Assembly (NCBI GenBank): GCA_051891435.1
Contig: JBJFFE010000055.1
Span: 1-39,186 of the forward strand
DNA length: 39,186 nucleotides
From: UMGS1933 sp051891435
GTDB taxonomy: Bacteria > Bacillota > Clostridia > TANB77 > CAG-508
Direction of reading: 5' to 3'
This document shows, in pieces, positions 1 through 7,858 of the stretch. How positions within the stretch are numbered: the first letter of the stretch is position 1; each line of letters starts with the position of its first letter. The notes beneath the pieces were generated by a model, which worked only from the letters and a program-made list of their open reading frames with translations, was not told where the DNA came from and made no database searches. Made by a program: the position numbers and the translations under genes.

Positions 1-236
1 ATGAAGGAAAACCAGAAGCAATAGCTGAAAAAATAGTTCAAGGAAGAATTGGAAAATTCTATGGAGAAATCTGTTTATTAGAACAAGACTTTGTAAAAAA
101 TCCAGATGAAAAAGTACAAAAATTCTTAGATGATAATAGCACAACAGTTACAAGATTTGTAAGAATAGAAAAAGGTGAAGGATTACAAAAAAGAGAAGAA
201 AACTTCGCAGAAGAAGTTGCAAATCAATTAAAATAA
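1..236 (+). CDS. tsf: Elongation factor Ts, C-terminal part (cut by window start)
   Basis: Reading from base 3 gives about 77 residues ending in a TAA at 234-236. The stretch contains the EF-Ts C-terminal pattern GRIGKFYGE, then CLLEQDFVK and a final VTRFVRIEKGEG segment, which is typical of the end of EF-Ts. EF-Ts is the cytosolic guanine nucleotide exchange factor that recycles EF-Tu-GDP during translation elongation. The gene's start and promoter lie outside the window. A clear terminator follows within 15 bases, so this is the last gene of its transcript (usually rpsB-tsf). Codon use is AT-rich and matches the bulk of the window. The identification is by recognised C-terminal motifs only, since the N-terminal domain is missing. 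Confidence 0.93.
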   Translation, partial: EGKPEAIAEKIVQGRIGKFYGEICLLEQDFVKNPDEKVQKFLDDNSTTVTRFVRIEKGEGLQKREENFAEEVANQLK

Positions 237-250
237 TAATAAACATAAAA

Positions 251-289
251 TAAGGGATGTTCATAAATAAGAACATCCCTTATAAATTT
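251..289 (+). terminator. Rho-independent terminator of tsf
   Basis: A 12-bp perfect stem (TAAGGGATGTTC at 251-262 pairing with 271-282) has an 8-base loop and is followed by an AT-rich tail. It lies directly after the tsf stop codon. Confidence 0.85.
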
Positions 290-317
290 GACATAATCCT
301 AATAAAAATGTTATAAT
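288..317 (+). promoter_or_regulatory. Strong sigma-A type promoter for the structured RNA
   Basis: Exact TTGACA at 288-293 and exact TATAAT at 312-317 are separated by 18 bp. Transcription would start near base 324. The -35 box overlaps the tail of the tsf terminator, so the downstream RNA is an independent transcription unit. Confidence 0.85.
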
Positions 318-323
318 TTAAAT

Positions 324-629
324 AGATTTCCGGAAGGAAGCCTAAATCTTTTTTTGGAGGAATCATCATGTGTAAACAGACTTTAGCAGAAAAAGTTTTC
401 GGGGGAGTGTCTGATTTCCGCGGCGCCTACGGTGCTAGCGAAAAGAAGCAGGAGAATGTTCCTGTTTCTGCTGAGGGGAGAATTCCCCACTGGCACGACA
501 GTGCCTTCGATGGCACTGGAGTGAAGGAACCCCCTGTTACCGAAGAAAGGGAGCTTAGCTCCCACTTCTGACTCCAAAGCAGGAGTTCCAAACAGCGTAA
601 GCTGTTTTGGAACTCTTTTATATTTTTTG
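324..629 (+). ncRNA. Probable structured non-coding RNA, about 300 nt, family not identified
   Basis: The segment lies between a consensus promoter and a strong terminator and is much richer in G and C than its surroundings. It is dense in short helices: AGATTT/AAATCT near 322-348, CAGGA/TCCTG near 449-465, GGGGA/TCCCC near 476-489, two overlapping and mutually exclusive GGCAC/GTGCC hairpins near 490-519, and GGGAGC/GCTCCC near 549-563. A 67-codon reading frame (368-571, with a GGAGG eight bases before its ATG) runs through it. Its codons are unlike any neighbour and coincide with the helices, so I favour an RNA, although a small protein or dual-function RNA is possible. Its size and isolated expression recall the large structured RNAs of Firmicutes such as the raiA motif, but I cannot assign it to that family by eye. 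Confidence 0.6.
583..629 (+). terminator. Terminator of the structured RNA
   Basis: GAGTTCCAAACAGC (583-596) pairs with GCTGTTTTGGAACTC (601-615) with a single bulge and a 4-base loop. It is followed by a run of T and A bases containing TTTTTT. Confidence 0.85.
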
Positions 630-697
630 TTCTATTATATCTTTATTTTTACCCATTCAAATGGTATAATTAAACAAAAAACAAAGGAGATTTGAAA

Positions 698-1471
698 ATG
701 AAAATTTTTATTATTGGAGATATTGTTGGAAATAACGGAGTAAATAAAGTTAAACAAGTATTACCACAATATATAAAAAAGGAAAACATAGATTTTGTAA
801 TAGCAAATGGAGAAAACTCAGCAGATGGTATGGGAATTACAAGTAAAATTTTTAATGAATTATTAGCATCTGGAGTAAATGTAATAACAATGGGCAACCA
901 TACTTGGGGTAAAAAAGATATATTTAATATAATAGAAAACAATAATTTATTAAGACCTGCAAATTATCCTAAAGATGTACTTGGAAATGGATATGGAATT
1001 TATGAATGTAATGATAAAGCAATATGCGTGATTAATTTAATTGGTAGAGTAGACATGAATGTGCTTTCGGAAAATCCATTTATAATTGTAAAAGATATTA
1101 TAAATGAAGTAAAAACCATGGTAGATATTATTATAATAGACTTTCATGCAGAAGCCACTGCGGAAAAAATAGCAATGAGTTATTTCTTAGATGGAGAGGT
1201 TACAGCAATATATGGAACACATACGCATGTACAAACAGCGGATGAAAAAATACTAGAAAAAGGAACAGCTTATATTACAGATGTTGGAATGACAGGACCT
1301 AAAAAATCTGTAATAGGTATGGAAGTAGAGGCTTCTATAAAAAGGTTTGTAACAACACTTCCAGAAAGGTATAAAGTAAGTGAAGATAAAGAAGTATTTT
1401 TAAATGGGTGCCTTTTGGAGATAAATGACGGAACTTGTCGAGTAGAAAAAATTGAGAGAATAAATTTGTAG
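698..1471 (+). CDS. ymdB: YmdB family metallophosphoesterase (TIGR00282)
   Basis: The product is a cytosolic, metal-dependent phosphodiesterase of 257 residues. B. subtilis YmdB hydrolyses cyclic nucleotides in vitro and influences biofilm and colony development. The metal-binding motifs are all visible in order: GDIVGNNG at the N-terminus, NGENSADGMG, GNHTWGK, DFHAEATAEK in the middle, and GTHTHVQTADE. I chose the ATG at 698 because AGGAG (685-689) is eight bases upstream; the TTG at 692 would be only two bases away. spoVS follows after about 150 bp, the same neighbourhood as in Bacillus (ymdB-spoVS), which supports the identification. One arginine is encoded by CGA (near 1438), which shows that this CGN codon is used in the genome. 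There is a TATAAT at 665-670 but no clear -35 box. Confidence 0.93.
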   Translation: MKIFIIGDIVGNNGVNKVKQVLPQYIKKENIDFVIANGENSADGMGITSKIFNELLASGVNVITMGNHTWGKKDIFNIIENNNLLRPANYPKDVLGNGYGIYECNDKAICVINLIGRVDMNVLSENPFIIVKDIINEVKTMVDIIIIDFHAEATAEKIAMSYFLDGEVTAIYGTHTHVQTADEKILEKGTAYITDVGMTGPKKSVIGMEVEASIKRFVTTLPERYKVSEDKEVFLNGCLLEINDGTCRVEKIERINL

Positions 1472-1623
1472 AATTAAGTAAAATATAAGGGTTTTATGCG
1501 ATAAAAATTTCCTTTTTTTCCCAGAAAACTATGGACTTTATATTGAACCTATAATATAAATATAAAGTAACAAATGAAACAAAAAATAAAGTTACAAAAA
1601 TTATTTTATTTAGGAGGCAAAGA

Positions 1624-1887
1624 ATGGAAGTTTTAAAAATTTCATCAAAATCAAACCCAAATTCAGTAGCAGGAGCAATTGCAGGACTGGTAAAGGAAAG
1701 TAACAAAGCAGAGATGCAAGCAATAGGGGCAGGAGCATTAAATCAAGCGGTTAAGGCTGTGGCAATAGCGAGAGGATTTGTTGCACCAGCAGGAGTAGAC
1801 CTAGTGTGTATTCCAGCATTCGCCGAAGTGGAAGTTGAAGGCGAAAACAGAACAGGAATGAAATTGATTATAGAATCAAGAAAATAG
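1624..1887 (+). CDS. spoVS: Stage V sporulation protein S
   Basis: The 87-residue protein begins MEVLKISSKSNPNSVAGAIA and contains the GAGALNQAVKA and ARGFVAPAG segments characteristic of SpoVS, an Alba-like small nucleic-acid-binding protein required for normal progress through sporulation. Its length matches the family (about 86 residues). The start has an AGGAGG at about 1612-1617. It lies downstream of ymdB as in Bacillus, but the 150-bp gap suggests its own promoter. A terminator follows immediately. Its presence is one of the arguments that the organism forms endospores, although SpoVS homologues also exist in a few non-sporulating lineages. Confidence 0.96.
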   Translation: MEVLKISSKSNPNSVAGAIAGLVKESNKAEMQAIGAGALNQAVKAVAIARGFVAPAGVDLVCIPAFAEVEVEGENRTGMKLIIESRK

Positions 1888-1891
1888 AATA

Positions 1892-1924
1892 AAAAAGGGG
1901 CTAATTAAAATTAGCTCCTTTTTG
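1892..1924 (+). terminator. Terminator of spoVS
   Basis: AAAAAGGGGCTAATT pairs with AATTAGCTCCTTTTT around a short A loop and ends in a T run, five bases after the spoVS stop codon. Confidence 0.85.
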
Positions 1925-1945
1925 TAGTACATAAAATAGTTAGAT

Positions 1946-2099
1946 AAATTGTAATTTGTTAGGGAAATGTTTATGGCGAATGTTGTAGGGGTCGCCGTCC
2001 TCGGCGACCCGTAATAATGATTATTCACATATTTACGGGTCGCCCAAGAGTGCGACCCCTACACCTTCTAAAATAAATTTCCCCTACAAATTACAATTT
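1946..2099. repeat. MITE-like nested inverted-repeat element, copy A (154 bp)
   Basis: The element begins AAATTGTAATTTGT and ends ACAAATTACAATTT, so it has long terminal inverted repeats. Inside lies a GC-rich core starting GTAGGGGTCGCC and ending GCGACCCCTAC, itself an imperfect palindrome containing smaller hairpins (GTCGCCGTCC/CGGCGAC). It occupies most of the gap between spoVS and the solute-binding protein gene. Copy B at 28547-28698 differs by only about two bases inside the element plus the outermost base, implying recent spread. No coding capacity is present, so any movement would need an enzyme encoded elsewhere. Confidence 0.8.
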
Positions 2100-2124
2100 G
2101 AAAAATTAACAGAAAGAGAATTTT

Positions 2125-3577
2125 ATGAAAGAAAAAAATTTTAAAATAATATTTTTCACAATCATAATAACACTAATAATTTTTGCTATATATTATATTA
2201 TAAAAAACCGAGACACATTAGCAAGTGATATAAAAACAAAAAAAGAAGAGATTATAATATATAATGAAATAAATTTAGGAGTAACAGCATTTGATACAAT
2301 AAACCCAATATTATCAAAAAGTCAAGATATACAATATATTTCAAAGTTAATTTATGAACCATTAATAAATATTGGACAAGATTTCAAATTAGAACAAGGT
2401 TTAGCAACTGAATGGAGTAAATTAGATGATAAAACATATTTAATAAAATTAAATGAAAATAAATATTGGCAAAATAAAGAAAAATTCACAGCAAAAGATA
2501 TAGAATACACAATGAATTATATAAAACAAAAAGAATCAATTTATAGTGATAATGTAAAAAATATAGAAAAAATAGAAATTATAAATGATTATATTATAAA
2601 AATATTTTTGACAGAGCCAGAAGAAAATTTTGAATATATGCTATGTTTCCCCATAATTTGTAAAGAAGAAAATACCGGCACAGGCAATTTTTATATAAGT
2701 AGTATTAATGATGAACAAATGATTTTACAATCAAAAATAAGTGAAAAGAAAATTATAGTAAAAATATATGAAGATGTAACAAATTTATATAATGCTTTTT
2801 CTAAAGAAGAAGTAGACATTTTTGTAACCAATAATATAAATTATGAAAATTATATAGGAAGTATTGGATATAATAAAAAGATTATTTCTGGCAGAGAATT
2901 TGACTATTTAAAGTTTAATTTAGAGGATGAATTTTTATCAAACCCAGAAGTAGTACAAGCTATATGTTATGGAATAAATAAGGCAGAAATAATATATAAA
3001 ATATATAATAATAAATATATACAAGCAGAGTTCCCTTTGCAATATGGAAGCTATTTATATAACAATAATATAATATATGAATATAACATAAATAAAGCAA
3101 AACAAATATTAGAAAATTCAGGTTGGAAATATAATCGGAACAAATTGGAGTAAGAATGGCAAAAAATTAAAATTACAGTTAGTGACAAATAAAGATAGAA
3201 TAGAAATTGCTAATATCATAAAAGAAAATTTAGAAACAATAGGTTTTGAAATTACAATTAGAGAAATAAATAATAATTATTACAAAAATAATTTACAAAA
3301 GTTAAATTATGATATATTATTAACAGGAAATGTGGTATCGATAAAACCAAACTTACAAGAATATTTAAATTTCAATATAGAAGACTTCCCTACAGAAGAA
3401 GAAACATATAATCAAATATATCAAAAATATAACGAAAATCCAAATTTTATGGGATTATATTTTAATTCTATTATAATATTATATTCTAAAAATTTAAAAG
3501 GTAACTTTGAGGGAAATTGGTATGATATTTTTTATAATGTAGATACATGGTATAAAGAAAAAAATAAAAATTTTTAA
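2125..3577 (+). CDS. Family 5 extracellular solute-binding protein (oligopeptide type), with one +1 shift at CGG 3136
   Basis: The full product is 483 residues if the C at 3136 is skipped. An N-terminal hydrophobic segment (residues about 7-26) without a lipobox cysteine suggests a membrane-anchored protein facing outward. The body follows the SBP_bac_5 pattern: an N-terminal lobe with YEPLINIGQD, then KTYLIKLNENKYWQNKEKFTAKDI, and in the C-terminal lobe a GWKYNG followed by GKKLKLQLVT. The family binds peptides or similar solutes for ABC importers, but no permease or ATPase genes are adjacent, so the substrate is unknown. In the conceptual zero frame the protein stops at 3151-3153, five codons after CGG. 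The downstream frame continues without interruption for 146 residues and completes the expected fold. RBS AGAAAGAGAATTTT is weak. The gene ends just before the recA promoter. Confidence 0.82.
3136..3139 (+). other. +1 shift site 1: AAT CGGA in the solute-binding protein gene
   Basis: Incoming codons are TGG AAA TAT AAT CGG. Skipping C3136 gives GGA (Gly338) and restores the frame into the conserved segment GTNWSKNGKKL. Without the shift, TAA follows five codons later. Confidence 0.85.
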
Positions 3578-3586
3578 AAAAAGTCC

Positions 3587-3614
3587 TTGACAAATAAAAA
3601 AAATAGTATATAAT
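3587..3614 (+). promoter_or_regulatory. recA promoter
   Basis: TTGACA at 3587-3592 and TATAAT at 3609-3614 are separated by 16 bp, about 50 bp before the recA start. Confidence 0.8.
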
Positions 3615-3619
3615 AATAC

Positions 3620-3633
3620 CAAACAAGCGTTTG
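3620..3633 (+). promoter_or_regulatory. Probable LexA (SOS) operator of recA
   Basis: CAAACAAGCGTTTG is a perfect CAAAC-N4-GTTTG inverted repeat placed at the expected transcription start. It resembles the Gram-positive LexA/DinR box CGAAC-N4-GTTCG with one base changed per half. The position would block RNA polymerase, as expected for an SOS-repressed recA. Confidence 0.6.
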
Positions 3634-3664
3634 AAATAAAAATGCAAAATAGGAGGAGAAAAAT

Positions 3665-4729
3665 ATGAGTAATGATAATTTAGAAAAAAAGAAAGCACTA
3701 GAGGCTGCATTAGGACAAATTGAAAAACAATTTGGAAAAGGATCAATAATGAAACTTGGGGAATACAAAGAAATGAATGTAGAAGCAATTCCAACAGGAG
3801 CATTAAGCTTAGACATTGCATTGGGAATAGGAGGAATACCTAGAGGAAGAATTATAGAAATATATGGACCAGAATCTTCTGGAAAAACAACATTAGCACT
3901 ACATGCAATTGCAGAAACACAAAAAATGGGAGGAGAAGCAGCATTTATAGATGCAGAACATGCATTAGACCCAGTTTATGCAAAACATTTAGGAGTAGAT
4001 ATAGATAATTTAATAGTATCACAACCAGATACAGGAGAGCAAGCACTTGAAATAGTAGAAGCACTAACAAGAAGTGGGGCTGTAGATATAATAGTTGTAG
4101 ACTCTGTTGCAGCACTAGTACCAAAAGCAGAAATAGATGGAGATATGGGAGATTCACATGTTGGTCTTCAAGCAAGATTAATGTCACAAGCATTAAGAAA
4201 ACTAGCAGGTGTTGTAAATAAATCAAAAACAGTTATAGTATTTATAAACCAATTAAGAGAAAAAGTAGGAGTTTTATTTGGAAACCCAGAAACAACTACA
4301 GGAGGTAGAGCATTAAAATTCTATGCCTCTGTAAGATTAGATATTAGAAAAATAGAAAATATCAAACAAGATGGAGAAGTTATAGGAAATAGAGCTAGAG
4401 TAAAAGTTGTTAAAAATAAAGTTGCTCCACCTTTTAGAGAAGCAGAATTTGATATTATATATGGAAAAGGAATATCAAAAGTAGGAAATATTTTAGATAT
4501 AGCTGTTAATTTGGATATTATTAACAAATCAGGAGCATGGTTTAGTTACAATGGAGAAAAAATAGGACAAGGAAGAGAAAATGCAAAACTATACTTAGAA
4601 GAAAATCCAAAAATTATGCAAGAAGTAGAAGAAAAAATAAGAGAGAACTTTTCACAAGCATTTGAAAAAAGTTTAGTAGACACAGAAGAACCTTTAGAAG
4701 ATGAAGAAGAATCACTAGAAGAAGAATAA
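3665..4729 (+). CDS. recA: Recombinase RecA
   Basis: The 354-residue protein is full length. Visible motifs are the Walker A GPESSGKTTLALH (about residues 71-83), FIDAEHALDP, the Walker B region IIVVDSVAALVPK, the L1/L2 DNA-binding loop regions (MGDSHVGLQARLMSQ and FINQLREKVGVLFGNPETTTGG), and an acidic C-terminal tail rich in Glu. RecA polymerises on single-stranded DNA to drive homologous recombination and stimulates LexA self-cleavage. The start has AGGAGGAG at 3651-3658. Upstream lie a consensus promoter and a probable SOS operator, and recX follows. Unlike the other DNA-metabolism genes here (priA, polC, recD2, recG), recA has no CGG codon and no apparent frameshift. Confidence 0.98.
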   Translation: MSNDNLEKKKALEAALGQIEKQFGKGSIMKLGEYKEMNVEAIPTGALSLDIALGIGGIPRGRIIEIYGPESSGKTTLALHAIAETQKMGGEAAFIDAEHALDPVYAKHLGVDIDNLIVSQPDTGEQALEIVEALTRSGAVDIIVVDSVAALVPKAEIDGDMGDSHVGLQARLMSQALRKLAGVVNKSKTVIVFINQLREKVGVLFGNPETTTGGRALKFYASVRLDIRKIENIKQDGEVIGNRARVKVVKNKVAPPFREAEFDIIYGKGISKVGNILDIAVNLDIINKSGAWFSYNGEKIGQGRENAKLYLEENPKIMQEVEEKIRENFSQAFEKSLVDTEEPLEDEEESLEEE

Positions 4730-4753
4730 AATTTAATTGAAAGTAATAATTAT

Positions 4754-4799
4754 AGTTCGGTTTGAAGCATAATAAATATATTATGCTTCAGACCGAATT
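4754..4799 (+). terminator. Long hairpin between recA and recX
   Basis: TTCGGTTTGAAGCATAATA (4756-4774) pairs with 4779-4797 with one mismatch and a 4-base loop. There is no strong T run after it, so it may be an attenuator or mRNA stabiliser that lowers recX expression relative to recA rather than a full terminator. Confidence 0.6.
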
Positions 4800-4826
4800 C
4801 TAATAATATAAATTGTGAGGAAAAAT

Positions 4827-5288
4827 ATGGATGAAGAAAAACTAAAAGAATTAGAAGAATTTGATAAATTAAAAACAAAAGTATTAAAATATATTCTATA
4901 TAAAAAAAGAACTGAACAAGAAGTTAGACAAAAATTTGCAGAAAACACTGGAAATTTGTTAGATAATGTTATAGAATACTTAAAGCAAGAAAATTATATT
5001 AATGATACATCTTATATAGAAAAAAGTATTAGCGAAATACAGAGATTAAAAAATTTATCTATAAAAGAAGTAAAATATAAATTACTTACAAAAGGTTTAT
5101 CTTCTAAATTAGTAGATGAATATATATATGAACATAAGGAAGAAATGCTTGAATATGAAATAAATTCAGCAAAAACAATTTTAATAAAGAAAACAAATAC
5201 AATGGAAAAAGAAGATATTCTTGGGTTTTTAAGAAAAAAAGGATATATGGAGGAAACAATAAGAATTATAGGAGAAGATTATGAATAA
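4827..5288 (+). CDS. recX: Regulatory protein RecX
   Basis: The 153-residue protein has the helical repeat character of RecX: LKYILYKKRTEQEVRQKF near the N-terminus, YINDTSYIEKSI, then KNLSIKEVKYKLLTKGL and FLRKKGYMEETI at the end. RecX caps and limits RecA filaments in the cytosol. I chose ATG 4827 because GAGG lies six bases upstream; a longer form beginning at 4815 is possible. It directly follows recA, the usual arrangement, and its last eight bases overlap the start of scpA, indicating translational coupling. Confidence 0.88.
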   Translation: MDEEKLKELEEFDKLKTKVLKYILYKKRTEQEVRQKFAENTGNLLDNVIEYLKQENYINDTSYIEKSISEIQRLKNLSIKEVKYKLLTKGLSSKLVDEYIYEHKEEMLEYEINSAKTILIKKTNTMEKEDILGFLRKKGYMEETIRIIGEDYE

Positions 5289-6078
5289 CATACTAACATT
5301 AGAGACAAAAAAGTACTCATTAAAATTAGAAAATTTTGAAGGACCATTAGATTTATTATGCCATTTAGTAGATAAAAATAAGATGGACATATATGAAGTA
5401 AATATATCGGAAATAACAGACCAATATATAGATTATATAGATACTATGCAAGAATTAAAATTAGAAGTGACAAGTGAATTTTTGGTTATGGCATCTACAT
5501 TATTATATTTAAAATCAAAAAGTTTATTACCTAAAGTAGATACTGAAGGAGAAGAAGAAATTACAGAAGAAGAATTGATATATAGAATTATTGAATACAA
5601 GAAATATAAAGAAATTTCTAAAAAACTAAGGGAATATTTTAGCGAATTTTCAAAAAGGTTTTATAAGCTACCAGAAAAAATTGAATTACCAAATAGAAAA
5701 CTAGAAAAAAAATTTGTTTATACACAAATTTCTGAAAGTTACAAAAATTTAATTGAAAGAAATGAAAATAAAATTAATAAAAATGCCATAAACATAGAGA
5801 AAATTGCAATATCAGAAAAAGTAACAGTAGCAAGTAAAGTAAAAGACATTTTTAAAGAATTAACAAAAAAACCAAGGTTCATATTTAATAAGCTATGCGT
5901 AACAAATAAATATAATAAATTAGAAACAATAACAGCATTCTCAGGAGTGCTTGAGTTAAGTAAACAAAAAACAATATTAACAAATCAAGAATTAACATTT
6001 GGAGACATAACAATTGAGAAAAATAAAAATCAAAAAAACACTCCAAACGATAGTTTTACAGCAAGTGTTTTAAAGTAA
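5281..6078 (+). CDS. scpA: Segregation and condensation protein A
   Basis: The 265-residue protein begins with the diagnostic N-terminal segment KLENFEGPLDLLCHLVDKNK followed by MDIYEVNISEITDQYIDYI and SEFLVMASTLLYLKSKSLLP. This is the SMC-binding domain of the kleisin ScpA. With Smc and ScpB it forms the bacterial condensin that compacts and segregates the chromosome. A winged-helix-like C-terminal part (TITAFSGVLELSK) is recognisable. The start overlaps recX by eight bases with AGGAG just upstream. scpB, which usually follows, is not here; a DUF2953-like gene and ytfJ follow instead, which in many Clostridia lie just downstream of scpAB. Confidence 0.92.
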   Translation: MNNILTLETKKYSLKLENFEGPLDLLCHLVDKNKMDIYEVNISEITDQYIDYIDTMQELKLEVTSEFLVMASTLLYLKSKSLLPKVDTEGEEEITEEELIYRIIEYKKYKEISKKLREYFSEFSKRFYKLPEKIELPNRKLEKKFVYTQISESYKNLIERNENKINKNAINIEKIAISEKVTVASKVKDIFKELTKKPRFIFNKLCVTNKYNKLETITAFSGVLELSKQKTILTNQELTFGDITIEKNKNQKNTPNDSFTASVLK

Positions 6079-6145
6079 ATTTTTTTATAGTGTTTAATAT
6101 TAGAGAAAATTGGGAAAAATACTAATATATAGAAAGGAAAACTAT

Positions 6146-6790
6146 ATGTTAGTTTTTTTTATTGTAATAATTTTAATTTGCTTAATAATATACTTTTCTA
6201 AAATAGCAATAGAAATAGAAGAATTAAAAATAAACACTAGAAAAAAAATAAATAATTTTGATTATACAATAAAATTGTATTTAGTTTTAGGGAAGAAAAT
6301 AAGATTGTTAAGATTAAAAATAGATAAAGAAAAGATAAGAAAGTTAAAAAGAAGTAAATTATTGAAAAAAATAGAAAAATCGAAAAAAATTGAAAATCTA
6401 AAAAATAATAGCTTTAAGCAGAATAACAGGATGTTACTAGATATAATAAAAAATATAAAAATTAAATTAGAAAAATTACAGATAAAAGCAACAATAGGAC
6501 TAAATAATGTTATAGTTTTATCTTATTTGGTAGCAATATTAGATATAATATTCTCAGTATTATTATCAAAATATTCATTAAATTTACAAAAAAATAATTA
6601 TAATTATGAAATTAATCCAACTCAAACAAATAAAAGTTATTTAAAAATATCCATAAATTGTATAATTACTATAAAAATAGCTAATATTATAAATATGATA
6701 ATTAAGAAGAGGAGTGAAGAAAAAAATGAAAGAACATCCTATAGAAGCTTTAATGGAAATTGCAATGCAAAATATCCAAGATATGGTTGA
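6146..6790 (+). CDS. Membrane protein resembling the DUF2953 family
   Basis: The product is about 214 residues. It starts with a transmembrane helix (LVFFIVIILICLIIYFSKIA), followed by a very lysine-rich middle region (about residues 25-120), then a hydrophobic segment around IGLNNVIVLSYLVAILDIIF and a terminal KISINCIITIKIANII. This order matches my recollection of DUF2953 proteins, which sit next to ytfJ in sporulating Firmicutes, so a sporulation link is plausible but unproven. ATG 6146 is preferred over the upstream in-frame start because AAAGGAAAA precedes it closely. The 3' end overlaps the start of ytfJ by 65 bases, so the two are coupled. Confidence 0.65.
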   Translation: MLVFFIVIILICLIIYFSKIAIEIEELKINTRKKINNFDYTIKLYLVLGKKIRLLRLKIDKEKIRKLKRSKLLKKIEKSKKIENLKNNSFKQNNRMLLDIIKNIKIKLEKLQIKATIGLNNVIVLSYLVAILDIIFSVLLSKYSLNLQKNNYNYEINPTQTNKSYLKISINCIITIKIANIINMIIKKRSEEKNERTSYRSFNGNCNAKYPRYG

Positions 6791-7202
6791 TGTGAATACT
6801 ATTATAGGTGCACCAATTGAAATTAACAGTAATGTTACAATAATACCAATATCAAAGGTATCTTTTGGATTTGTCGCAGGTGGAAGCGAATTTAAAGGTG
6901 AGACAATAGAAGAATATAATAGAAAAGATAAAGATGAAGAAATAACTTATAAAAATCCATTTGGTGGAGGAAGTGGAGCAGGAGTTAATATTTCTCCAGT
7001 ATCGTTTTTAGTTATAAATAATGATAATATAAAATTAATGCCAGTAGAATATTGCTCTACAGTTGATAAAATAGTAGACTATATACCAGATATATTAAAT
7101 AAAGCAAATGATTTTATAAACTCATATAAAAAAGAGAAAAAACAAAATAAAGAAAATATGAAACAAACAATAAGTTATACTTATGATGAGGAAGATGTGT
7201 AA
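6726..7202 (+). CDS. ytfJ: Sporulation protein YtfJ/GerW family
   Basis: The roughly 158-residue protein has the family hallmarks: a start MKEHPIEALMEIAMQNI, then DVNTIIGAPIE, IIPISKVSFGFVAGGSEF, a glycine-rich NPFGGGSGAGVNISPVSFLV, and a variable charged tail. YtfJ (GerW) is a small protein made during sporulation and needed for normal germination in Bacillus. The start at ATG 6726 has GGAG eleven bases upstream; a GTG at 6714 overlaps that GGAG and is less likely. It overlaps the preceding membrane-protein gene in a different frame, and together they look like the end of the recX-scpA operon. Confidence 0.92.
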   Translation: MKEHPIEALMEIAMQNIQDMVDVNTIIGAPIEINSNVTIIPISKVSFGFVAGGSEFKGETIEEYNRKDKDEEITYKNPFGGGSGAGVNISPVSFLVINNDNIKLMPVEYCSTVDKIVDYIPDILNKANDFINSYKKEKKQNKENMKQTISYTYDEEDV

Positions 7203-7281
7203 GAAAAAAACAATTAAAATATTTACTTTTCTTTAACAATATTGTATAATATTAACATAATTGTTAAAGGAGCTAGAATAT

Positions 7282-7668
7282 ATGAAAACAATGAAAAAAT
7301 TTTGGAAATATTTTATAAATTTCATAGTTCTATTTTTACTTGTTTCAGGATTGATGTATTTAGGAACAATGAATAATGGTACTAAAAATGAGATAATAGA
7401 ATGTGTAATACAAACAGAATCGCCTGTTATTGAAATTACAGAATGTACAAATAAAAAAATAACGGGAACGGTTACAAATGATACAAAAGTATTAATAAAT
7501 GTAGTTTACGTAAAAGCAAGCTTTTATGATGAAAATGGCAAATTATTAGGAACAAAAAGTTCAGAAATAAAATATTTTAATGTAGGAGAAAAAGCAAAAT
7601 TCGAAATAGAAAACTCTTATAAAAATGTAGCAAGTGTGCAAGTAACTTGTGAAGAAACAAAGGCATAA
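7282..7668 (+). CDS. Small membrane-anchored protein with an FxLYD-like domain
   Basis: The product is about 128 residues. An N-terminal hydrophobic helix (FINFIVLFLLVSGLMYLGT) acts as a signal anchor. The rest is predicted extracellular and beta-rich, with ITGTVTNDTKVLINVVYVKASFYDENGKLLG, which follows the FxLYD pattern of an immunoglobulin-like domain common in secreted Firmicute proteins. No enzymatic motif is visible. ATG 7282 is chosen because AAAGGAG lies nine bases upstream. A TATAAT near 7243-7248 suggests a separate promoter. A strong terminator follows. The function is unknown. Confidence 0.6.
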   Translation: MKTMKKFWKYFINFIVLFLLVSGLMYLGTMNNGTKNEIIECVIQTESPVIEITECTNKKITGTVTNDTKVLINVVYVKASFYDENGKLLGTKSSEIKYFNVGEKAKFEIENSYKNVASVQVTCEETKA

Positions 7669-7675
7669 TAAACTT

Positions 7676-7706
7676 AAACCACTTTTTAAAAAGGTGGTTT
7701 TTTTGT
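7676..7706 (+). terminator. Terminator
   Basis: AAACCACTTTTT pairs with AAAAAGGTGGTTT and ends in a run of seven T bases. Confidence 0.88.
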
Positions 7707-7769
7707 TACTGTTCTGTATTAATTAGTGCGAATAGAGTTATTTTTTATAATATATTTCTCAAAAAAAGC

Positions 7770-7798
7770 TTGATACAATAATAAAAAGTTGTTATAAT
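7770..7798 (+). promoter_or_regulatory. Promoter of the 143-residue gene
   Basis: TTGATA (7770-7775) and TATAAT (7793-7798) have ideal 17-bp spacing. The 5' leader (about 7805-7858) contains two small palindromes, ATCTAA-GGTA-TTAGAT and CAAAATAATTATTTTG, the latter ending directly at the GGGAGG ribosome binding site, so it could modulate initiation. Confidence 0.75.
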
Positions 7799-7858
7799 AA
7801 AATAATCTAAGGTATTAGATGACTCTAGCAAAATAATTATTTTGGGAGGAATGGCAAC

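Noticed and set aside
368..571. 67-codon frame as an ordinary protein gene
   Set aside because: It coincides with dense hairpins, has codon use unlike all neighbours and no recognisable family. It is kept as a possibility within the RNA feature.
1946..2099. CRISPR array
   Set aside because: The repeats are dispersed singletons with inverted symmetry, not tandem repeats with spacers.
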